From an uncultured Mucispirillum sp. (lineage in GTDB: Bacteria; Chrysiogenota; Deferribacteres; Deferribacterales; Mucispirillaceae), in contig CAMEOC010000102.1 in NCBI GenBank assembly GCA_945929285.1, forward strand, positions 1 through 5,235: 5,235 nt of DNA, read 5' to 3'. Made by a program: the position numbers and the translations under genes. This document shows, in pieces, positions 1-4,862 of the stretch; the stretch's first letter is position 1, and each line of letters opens with the position of its first letter. Below the pieces are notes generated by a model, which was not told the origin of the DNA, did not search any database, and saw only the letters and a list, made by a program, of their open reading frames with translations.

Positions 1-1
1 G

Positions 2-259
2 CAGTTTGTGGGGTTAGAAGCTGATAGTATTTCTTTTAATATGCAACTTATTGAAGGCGTAACTGGAAATATAGTAGATGATTTAAAAGCATTAAAAAAT
101 ATGTTTACAAAAGCTGAAGCTCACCCGCTTTTTTTAGGCCAAAAAAAAATTGGCAGCTTTGTTATTGAAAGTATGAGCGAAGCTTATAGTATGATGGATA
201 ATTTTGGCAATTTAGAAATAGTAAATGTATCCTTAAGTTTGAAAGAGTATATAGGGTAA
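2..259 (+). CDS. U: Phage tail terminator protein U (P2 GpU-like), 5' end missing
   Basis: The frame is open from the first base of the window, so the gene starts upstream; a GTG at 8 is only an internal Val codon. The 85 visible residues look like the C-terminal part of P2 GpU (about 159 aa in P2). They open with a QF(V)G.EAD.I pattern followed by a hydrophobic strand, and the conserved ending reads GSFVIESMSEAYS, then a strand with FGNLEIVNVSLSLKEY. In P2, U caps the distal end of the tail tube and connects tail to head. The gene sits directly upstream of D, as in P2. It ends in TAA and is followed by 156 nt of non-coding DNA rather than the usual tight junction. A nine-A run lies at 141-149 (residues Gln-Lys-Lys). 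The family call is motif-based and fairly secure given the neighbours. Confidence 0.8.
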   Translation, partial: QFVGLEADSISFNMQLIEGVTGNIVDDLKALKNMFTKAEAHPLFLGQKKIGSFVIESMSEAYSMMDNFGNLEIVNVSLSLKEYIG

Positions 260-268
260 AAGTATTTT

Positions 269-287
269 AAGGCTCAGGACGAGCCTT
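269..287 (+). promoter_or_regulatory. Stem-loop 1 with GGA in loop
   Basis: AAGGCTC (269-275) pairs with GAGCCTT (281-287) around the loop AGGAC, giving seven perfect base pairs with a GC-rich core. GGA is at 277-279 in the loop. It begins 9 nt after the stop of U. It is the first of three consecutive hairpins with GGA in the loop. There is no T-run after it, so a simple terminator is unlikely. Regulatory function is inferred. Confidence 0.5.
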
Positions 288-290
288 CGC

Positions 291-319
291 TTGCGTAAGT
301 GCAGGAGCATTTACTGCGA
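291..319 (+). promoter_or_regulatory. Stem-loop 2 with AGGA loop
   Basis: GTAAGTGC (295-302) pairs with GCATTTAC (307-314) around a four-base AGGA loop (303-306), eight pairs including one G-U. The stem can extend outward to 291/319 across a single bulged T at 315. Two competing structures exist. AAGTGC (297-302) can instead pair with GCACTT (326-331). TGCG (315-318) can pair with CGCA (325-328). The segment could therefore switch between folds. Function is inferred. Confidence 0.5.
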
Positions 320-330
320 CTAAACGCACT

Positions 331-358
331 TTAAAAAATACAAGGATGTATTTTTTAA
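331..358 (+). promoter_or_regulatory. Stem-loop 3: perfect 12-bp inverted repeat with AGGA loop; candidate CsrA/RsmA site
   Basis: TTAAAAAATACA (331-342) and TGTATTTTTTAA (347-358) are perfect inverted complements flanking the loop AGGA (343-346). Positions 338-349 match every position of the CsrA SELEX consensus RUACARGGAUGU, and GGA is in the hairpin loop as that consensus requires. The stem also has an A-tract on the left and a T-tract on the right, so it could act as a weak AT-rich bidirectional terminator. The hairpin is seen directly; CsrA binding is inferred and needs a host that has CsrA. Confidence 0.55.
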
Positions 359-376
359 TAAAAGTAAACGGAATGA

Positions 377-401
377 ATAAATTGAATTTATTTCAATTTA
401 T
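377..401 (+). repeat. Perfect 10-bp inverted repeat just upstream of the D ribosome binding site
   Basis: ATAAATTGAA (377-386) and TTCAATTTAT (392-401) are perfect inverted complements around the loop TTTAT. The right arm ends 4 nt before the GGAG at 406-409 that serves D. It could be an mRNA hairpin affecting access to the ribosome binding site, or an operator-like palindrome for a protein dimer. Nothing in the sequence decides between these. Confidence 0.45.
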
Positions 402-405
402 GAAT

Positions 406-418
406 GGAGTGATAATTG
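406..418 (+). promoter_or_regulatory. Ribosome binding site and TTG start of D
   Basis: GGAG at 406-409 lies six bases before TTG at 416. A stop codon in the same frame at 413-415 rules out any earlier start, and no other plausible start follows until about residue 75. TTG is therefore almost certainly the true start. A TTG start usually lowers translation, consistent with a hub protein needed in few copies. Confidence 0.8.
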
Positions 419-1405
419 GCAAGGATAAGTAATTTAAACATTACATATAAAGGTAAAGATATAAGTAAAGATATATCAGCAAGCCTTATAAACTTTACGT
501 TTGCAGATAATGAGCAGGGTAAAGCTGATGAAATAGAATTGTTGCTTGAAAATAAAAGTGGGCTGTGGTCTAGCTCCCATTATCCAGAAAAAGGAAGTAT
601 AGTTGAAATAGGTTTAGTATTATATGATTGGTATAAAATGGGTGAAGTTATCAAGGTAAATTGGGGCAGGTTTATTATTGATGAGCTCACATTATCAAGT
701 GCTGGCACATTTTCTATAAAAGCAATTTCGGAAAAATGTGCTGGTGCTTTTTTTAATGAGTTAAGGTGCCGCACATTTGAAAATATAACTTTAAAAGAAA
801 TGTGTGAAAAAATCGCCAGTGAAAATAATATGGGCCTTATTTATAAGGCTAAAAATAATATTAAATATTCTAGAGTTTATCAACTTTATTATTCTGATGC
901 TTCATTTTTATTTATGCAGATAGATAAAGCTGGGGGTAAAAGTAAAATCTCAAATGATAAAATAATTGTATATGATAGCAGTATAAAAAATACTGGCATT
1001 AAGTTAAGCCCAAAAGATGTGAAAAGTTATGAATTTAAAAGTAAAACATTTGGTATATATAAAGCAGCCGAAGTGAAGTATTTTAACACTGAAACTGGGG
1101 AAGTTGTTACATACAGGGCAGAAGATGAAAACATTAAAAACGATTCTGTTTTGATAATAGATAAACATGCAGAAAGTTCAGAAGATGCTAAATCAATAGC
1201 AGAAGCTGAGCTTAAAAAGGCAAATGGTAAAGAAATAACAGCAACTATATCTTTAATGGGAAACCCTGAAATTTTTACAGGTTGCGAACTTGAAATAAAT
1301 GGTGTTGGTGTATTTGCTGGCACATATATTGTTGAAAAAGTAACACATAGTATATCAAATTCACAAGGGTATGTTACTAGCTTTGAATGTTACATGAAAA
1401 GGTAA
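416..1405 (+). CDS. D: Phage tail hub protein D (P2 GpD / late control D family)
   Basis: The product is 329 aa, slightly shorter than P2 GpD (387 aa). It resembles the GpD/XkdQ group of hub proteins, structurally related to T4 gp27, which sit beneath the tail tube and hold the spike. Visible family signs are the opening ISNLNITYKGKDIS, the F.F.DNE..KADEIEL segment with ENKSGLW (about 27-51), WGRFIIDEL (83-91), a helical ENITLKEMCEKIASENN segment (122-138), the YSDASFLFMQID motif (158-170), and a C-terminal beta-rich part ending GVFAGTYIVEKVTHSIS. The start is TTG, fixed by an in-frame stop just upstream and a good GGAG. It follows U after a structured 156-nt gap with no LysM-like X gene. Only 3 nt separate it from I, and its last codons hold the AAGG used by I. 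The name 'late control' is historical; the structural role is the better-supported one. Confidence 0.85.
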   Translation: MARISNLNITYKGKDISKDISASLINFTFADNEQGKADEIELLLENKSGLWSSSHYPEKGSIVEIGLVLYDWYKMGEVIKVNWGRFIIDELTLSSAGTFSIKAISEKCAGAFFNELRCRTFENITLKEMCEKIASENNMGLIYKAKNNIKYSRVYQLYYSDASFLFMQIDKAGGKSKISNDKIIVYDSSIKNTGIKLSPKDVKSYEFKSKTFGIYKAAEVKYFNTETGEVVTYRAEDENIKNDSVLIIDKHAESSEDAKSIAEAELKKANGKEITATISLMGNPEIFTGCELEINGVGVFAGTYIVEKVTHSISNSQGYVTSFECYMKR

Positions 1406-1408
1406 AAA

Positions 1409-2071
1409 ATGAAAAATACAAACTTTATAGACCTGCTTCCTGCAAGTCTAAAAGAAAATAAAGATATTATTAAGTTTAGCTCTATTATAGATAATTATTT
1501 ATCTAATATTGATAATATTATTGATAAACTTACTATTTATGCCCGCCTTGATAATAACACTTTAGAAGAAGAATATGTTGATGCTTTAGCTAAAACTTTT
1601 CATTTACTGGCTAATGAATCATACCGATTTGCTGGAACGACAGAACAAAAAAGGGAGCTTGTTAGAAATGCTTTAATTTTACATAAAACTAAAGGCACAA
1701 AATACGCTGTTGAGCGAGTTTGCAATATTCTTGATATGAAAGAAGCTAAACTAACGGAATGGTTTGAAGATGATGGCGAGCCCTATACATTTAAAATAAA
1801 TGCTAATGCTTTTGATGGATTAAATGAAGAAACTATCCGCCTTTTATATGCCATGATAGATGAATTTAAAAACATAAGAAGCCATGTGGCAGTTTTTGAG
1901 TTTGAAAATAATAGCTATGGCTATATTTATTCTCAAGCTTTTATGATAACTCATACTGAAATAAATACCTGCCAGCAGTTATACACTGATAATAATTTAG
2001 AAGGTGTATTTTTTGGCGGTGGTGCAATTTATACCAATACAGAAATAATTATTGAGGCAAATAATGAATAA
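1409..2071 (+). CDS. I: Baseplate wedge protein I (P2 GpI family)
   Basis: The product is 220 aa, somewhat longer than P2 GpI (about 176 aa). It carries the family's hallmarks: an N-terminal FIDLLPASLKENK segment, a helical EYVDALAKTFHL segment (about 55-66), KRELVRNALILHKTKGTKYAVE (81-102) containing the HK.KGT signature, and the highly typical WFEDDGEPYTF (118-128). Helices follow, ending in FKNIRSHVAVFEF. The tail from about 165 onward (YGYIYSQAF... FFGGGAIYTNTEI) is beta-rich and probably contacts the fibre or wedge. In P2-type baseplates I completes the wedge and links it to the fibre. The ATG is preceded by AAGG at 1399-1402. Its final 8 nt overlap the start of W. In P2 and Mu, I follows W and J; here it precedes both. 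Confidence 0.9.
   Translation: MKNTNFIDLLPASLKENKDIIKFSSIIDNYLSNIDNIIDKLTIYARLDNNTLEEEYVDALAKTFHLLANESYRFAGTTEQKRELVRNALILHKTKGTKYAVERVCNILDMKEAKLTEWFEDDGEPYTFKINANAFDGLNEETIRLLYAMIDEFKNIRSHVAVFEFENNSYGYIYSQAFMITHTEINTCQQLYTDNNLEGVFFGGGAIYTNTEIIIEANNE
2054..2066 (+). promoter_or_regulatory. Ribosome binding site that fixes the W start at ATG 2064
   Basis: GAGG at 2054-2057 lies six bases before ATG 2064. The longer in-frame candidate, TTG at 2052, would contain this Shine-Dalgarno sequence inside its own coding region and has no good site upstream. The ATG lies inside the last codons of I, giving an 8-nt overlap typical of coupled translation. Confidence 0.8.
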
Positions 2072-2339
2072 TATAAATCTTTTTGAAACAGATGAAAAAG
2101 CAGAAATAAAAAGAAATGTGGCTTTTATTTTATCTACTTATAAATATTCATGTGCTATGGCTCGTGATTTTGGGCTTGCTGCAAGATTTATTGATAAACC
2201 CAATAGCAGGGCAGAAAGCATTGCCCGAGATGAAATAGAGCAGGCTATAAAAGAGTATGAGCCTAGAGCAGAAATAGATGAAATAAGTTTTACTTATGAA
2301 AATAATAGGCTTTATCCAATAATCAAACTGAAAGGATAG
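2064..2339 (+). CDS. W: Baseplate wedge protein W (P2 GpW / T4 gp25 family)
   Basis: The product is 91 aa and starts at ATG 2064 rather than the in-frame TTG 2052, because the GAGG Shine-Dalgarno sequence lies between them. P2 W is about 115 aa and T4 gp25 132 aa, so this is a compact member. The family signature is IEQAIKEYEPRAEIDEISF, with the conserved Glu-Pro-Arg triplet at 66-68, preceded by a helical N-terminus (IKRNVAFILSTYKYS) and followed by a final strand YPIIKLKG. Members contribute to the sheath-proximal baseplate wedge and help start sheath assembly. It ends in TAG four bases before J, and the AAAGGA used by J lies in its final codons. Placement between I and J supports the call. 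Confidence 0.87.
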   Translation: MNNINLFETDEKAEIKRNVAFILSTYKYSCAMARDFGLAARFIDKPNSRAESIARDEIEQAIKEYEPRAEIDEISFTYENNRLYPIIKLKG

Positions 2340-2343
2340 ATTA

Positions 2344-3450
2344 ATGAGTGATTTAAATTTACTATCAGATAATCCGTTAGAAATAGAATCAAGCATTATT
2401 AATGCTTATAATGCTTTGCGCCTTGAAGAAGGGGAAAAAGAAATAACTACTGCAAGCCCTATATATATTTTTTTAAAATCTATTGCTTATGTGCTTTCCT
2501 GCTATTCTGCACTTATTAATGAGAAAATAAAGCAAAATTTTATAGATTATGCAACTGAAGAAAACCTTGATGCTTTAGGAAAACTTACAGGCACTAATCG
2601 CCTGCAAGCTACTGCATCATTATGCACGGTCCGTTTTTCTCGTGTTGCAGGCACATCCAATACTGTGCTTATTCCAAAAGGCACTCGCATTACAGCTGAC
2701 AGCGTTATTTATTTTGCCACAATAGAAAATGCAGAAATTCCAGCAGGGGCTGAAAGCATAGATGTAATAGCCAGTGCTTTAGTTGCTGGCAGTAGTGGTA
2801 ATGGCTATGGAGTAGGCTCGATTACCCAAATTGTAGATAATGTTGCTTATTTGAAATCTGTGGAAAATATAACTGAAAGCAAAGGTGGAACAGATATTGA
2901 AAGTGATGAAAGCTATAGGCAGCGTATTTTTTTAGCACCAGAAACTTTTTCTGTGGCAGGCCCTAACATTGCTTATTTATATCATACCAAATCAGTATCA
3001 AGTGATATAATAGATGTTGCTGTGGTATCAGATGAGCCGGGAGTTGTTAAAATATACCCACTATTAACAGGGGGAGAGTTACCTAGTGAAGAATTACTTA
3101 CATCAATAAATAATAAACTTTCTGCATCAGAAGTGCGCCCTTTAACTGATAAAGTAGAAGTATTAGAGCCTGTAAAAAAAGAATTTAATGTTGATATAGA
3201 TTATTATCTTTATGAAGAAAGAGATTTTATAGCAGATGAAAAAGTGCAAAAGGTAGTAAGTGATTATATTATGTGGCAAAAATCAGTGCTGGGTAGAGAT
3301 ATTAACCCAGATAAATTAATCGCAGATTTGCAGAGCTTAGGAATAAAAAGGGTGGTAATAAAAGAGCCTGTATTTACTAAGGTGAAAAGTGAAGAACTGG
3401 CGTTATGTGTTAGTGTTAATGCTGAGTTTAAGGCATTAGAAATAGAATAA
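2344..3450 (+). CDS. J: Baseplate assembly protein J (P2 GpJ / Mu gp47 family)
   Basis: The product is 368 aa, longer than P2 GpJ (302 aa) and near the size of Mu gp47-type proteins. Features in order are an N-terminal helical region; a F...YA.EENLDALGKLTGTNRL segment (about 66-87), the common opening of J proteins; a beta-rich middle with VLIPKGTRIT (108-117) and a Gly/Ser-rich GSSGNGYGVGSI; then the core motif GGTDIESDESYRQRIFLAPETFSVAGP (181-207), followed by VSSDIIDVAVVSDEPGVVKIYPLLTGGELPSEEL. J homologues (related to T4 gp6) form the ring of wedges that rearranges when the sheath contracts. AAAGGA at 2331-2336 is seven bases before the ATG. J ends the compact D-I-W-J run and is followed by a structured 160-nt gap before the fibre gene. 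Confidence 0.9.
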   Translation: MSDLNLLSDNPLEIESSIINAYNALRLEEGEKEITTASPIYIFLKSIAYVLSCYSALINEKIKQNFIDYATEENLDALGKLTGTNRLQATASLCTVRFSRVAGTSNTVLIPKGTRITADSVIYFATIENAEIPAGAESIDVIASALVAGSSGNGYGVGSITQIVDNVAYLKSVENITESKGGTDIESDESYRQRIFLAPETFSVAGPNIAYLYHTKSVSSDIIDVAVVSDEPGVVKIYPLLTGGELPSEELLTSINNKLSASEVRPLTDKVEVLEPVKKEFNVDIDYYLYEERDFIADEKVQKVVSDYIMWQKSVLGRDINPDKLIADLQSLGIKRVVIKEPVFTKVKSEELALCVSVNAEFKALEIE

Positions 3451-3455
3451 AGCAG

Positions 3456-3481
3456 TATAAGGGGGACAGGTCCCCCTTATA
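3456..3481 (+). repeat. Strong hairpin after J: 11-bp perfect inverted repeat
   Basis: TATAAGGGGGA (3456-3466) and TCCCCCTTATA (3471-3481) are perfect inverted complements around a four-base CAGG loop, starting 6 nt after the J stop. It is the most GC-rich structure in the window. It lacks a trailing T-run, so it fits an mRNA-end barrier or processing site better than a classical terminator. A second copy of TCCCCCT at 3484-3490 could compete for the G-tract. Confidence 0.6.
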
Positions 3482-3495
3482 TATCCCCCTGTGCC

Positions 3496-3524
3496 GAAAT
3501 AGCTCGCTCACCACTTGCTATTTC
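3496..3524 (+). repeat. Hairpin with 8-bp stem and 13-nt loop
   Basis: GAAATAGC (3496-3503) pairs perfectly with GCTATTTC (3517-3524) around a 13-nt pyrimidine-rich loop. The flanks ATCCC (3483-3487) and GGGAT (3529-3533) can pair outside it, making a larger branched structure. No function can be assigned. Confidence 0.45.
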
Positions 3525-3531
3525 ATAAGGG

Positions 3532-3565
3532 ATAAAAAGCCCCGAATAAATCGGTTGCTTTTTAT
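3532..3565 (+). terminator. Possible intrinsic terminator between J and the fibre gene
   Basis: ATAAAAAGC (3532-3540) pairs with GCTTTTTAT (3557-3565). The stem continues inward, after a small internal loop, with CCGA (3542-3545) and TCGG (3551-3554) around an ATAAA loop. The T5 run is part of the stem rather than after it, so termination would be partial at best; the matching A-run gives a similar form on the other strand. It could lower fibre transcription relative to the baseplate genes. No convincing promoter was found between it and the fibre start, which argues that the fibre depends on read-through. Confidence 0.4.
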
Positions 3566-3610
3566 GAGTGTAATTATAAAACAAATAAATATAAATAAGA
3601 GGAAGTAAAT

Positions 3611-4855
3611 ATGGCAGGATATAAGTATTTTACTGTTTTGACTGATGTTGGTAAACAAAAGCTGGTAGAAGCTATTGCAAATGAAACAGCTCTTGATTTT
3701 ACCGAAATGGCAGTAGGTGATAGTAACGGCACAAGTTATGACCCAACTCCAGATATGACAGCTCTAAAACATGAAACATATAGGGCAACTATCAGTAGTG
3801 TATCTATTGATGAAGTAGATAGAAATATAATGATATTTCAGCTTGTTGTGCCAAGCAGTAGCGGTGGCTATTATATACGCGAAGCAGGGCTTTTTTCAAG
3901 TGATGGCTCTTTGATAGCTATTGCCAGAACTGCAGAGCAATATAAGCCACAACTTTCAGAAGGAGCAGGAGCAAACATTGATATAAATATGAGAATTGCC
4001 ATAAGCAGTGAAGCTCAAATATATATAAATGTGCCAGAAAGTGATAGCTATGCTACACAAAATTATGTAAAAGAAGAGTTCAAAAAACATACTCAAAAAG
4101 AAGACCCACACCAGCAGTATATGCTTGAAACTTATGCAAATGAAATATTTGCTATAAAAGAACATAATCATGAATTAAGTAGCCTAAATGGTGTATTGCC
4201 TATTGGTAAGGGTGGAACAGGAACAGATAATGGATTTAATTTTCAAAATTTTTTTACATATACAGAAATAGGAACACCAAATGCAACATTACAAGAGTTT
4301 TGGAATAATTTACCACTCAATATATCTGGCTGTACTTATATACCTTATGGAACTGTTGCAGATTTAATTGATAAGTTTGGTATTCTATTTTTTATAAAAG
4401 CAGTAAACCGAAGATATTTGAAGTTTTTACAGTTTAGCACTAATTTTGGCACATATGATGAGTATATACTTATTGATGATGCATCTAAAAGTGATATTAC
4501 TTTTAATGATTTTATCCACACTACTGCTAATGGCTTTCCAAAAAAAGCATATCCGTTATCTGGTATACGAAGATATTCTTCTGAGTTTTCAACTGAAGAA
4601 GAAATATATAATTTAAATATGAATATTGGTGATGTGTTAAGTGTTAATAATTTATCATCTCACGAATTATTATGGAGATATAAAACAAGATTTCCACAAG
4701 GCGGAACATATTATATAGAATTTTTTAGAGTTTTATTAAATAAAAATAATAAAATTGACAGAATATGGAGCGGTTTTTATGCAGGTGGTAGTTATATTAA
4801 AAATACTGAAGATACTAATGTTGCATTTTTAGGCAAAATAATAAAAATAAGTTGA
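3611..4855 (+). CDS. H: Tail fibre protein (P2 H-like), conserved attachment end and variable tip
   Basis: The product is 414 aa. Residues 1-140 match the N-terminal fibre domain that attaches to the baseplate: KYFTVLTDVGKQKLVEAIA, MAVGDSNG (33-40), P...MTALKHETYRATIS, then GGYYIREAGLFSSDGSLIAIART (85-107) and a G-A-NIDINMRI strand. Residues 142-190 form a shaft with HTQKEDPHQQYML (160-172), the DPH.QY motif common in fibres, and a HNH triplet (185-187) before LPIGKGGTG (196-204), another typical fibre motif. Residues 205-414 are not recognised; they are rich in aromatic and Asn residues and are probably the receptor-binding tip. By hand count G+C drops from about 40% (3661-3960) to about 26% (4441-4800), pointing to exchange of the tip. 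GAGG at 3599-3602, eight bases before the ATG, supports the start. The chaperone gene follows 7 nt later. Confidence 0.85.
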   Translation: MAGYKYFTVLTDVGKQKLVEAIANETALDFTEMAVGDSNGTSYDPTPDMTALKHETYRATISSVSIDEVDRNIMIFQLVVPSSSGGYYIREAGLFSSDGSLIAIARTAEQYKPQLSEGAGANIDINMRIAISSEAQIYINVPESDSYATQNYVKEEFKKHTQKEDPHQQYMLETYANEIFAIKEHNHELSSLNGVLPIGKGGTGTDNGFNFQNFFTYTEIGTPNATLQEFWNNLPLNISGCTYIPYGTVADLIDKFGILFFIKAVNRRYLKFLQFSTNFGTYDEYILIDDASKSDITFNDFIHTTANGFPKKAYPLSGIRRYSSEFSTEEEIYNLNMNIGDVLSVNNLSSHELLWRYKTRFPQGGTYYIEFFRVLLNKNNKIDRIWSGFYAGGSYIKNTEDTNVAFLGKIIKIS

Positions 4856-4862
4856 GGGTAAA

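Noticed and set aside
346..432. Small ORF of 28 codons starting at the ATG inside hairpin 3 and overlapping the start of D
   Set aside because: The only Shine-Dalgarno-like bases (AAGG) directly abut the ATG with no spacer, the start is buried in a strong stem, and the peptide resembles nothing recognised. It could be a leader peptide but the evidence is too thin.
580..1323. Reverse-strand open frames within D (580-774 and 1027-1323)
   Set aside because: They lie wholly opposite a well-supported gene, lack recognisable products and are shadows of its codon pattern.
2148..2396. Reverse-strand open frame across the W-J junction
   Set aside because: It overlaps two well-supported genes and has no recognisable domain.
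3555..3580. Possible promoter TTGCTT ... TATAAA before the fibre gene
   Set aside because: The spacing between the hexamers is about 14 bases, too short for a normal sigma-70 promoter, and the -35 box is part of a hairpin.
3564..3608. 14-codon ORF ending just before the fibre start
   Set aside because: No ribosome binding site, and it begins within the terminator-like stem; its AT-rich codons look like chance.
3956..4171. Reverse-strand open frame within the fibre gene, rich in Phe, Ile and Tyr
   Set aside because: The membrane-like look comes from the complement of Lys/Glu-rich fibre codons; it is a shadow.
4205..4855. Diversity-generating retroelement or invertible fibre tip
   Set aside because: No reverse transcriptase, template repeat, invertase gene or gix-like recombination site is visible. 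The downstream flank is not in the window, so it cannot be excluded, but nothing supports it.
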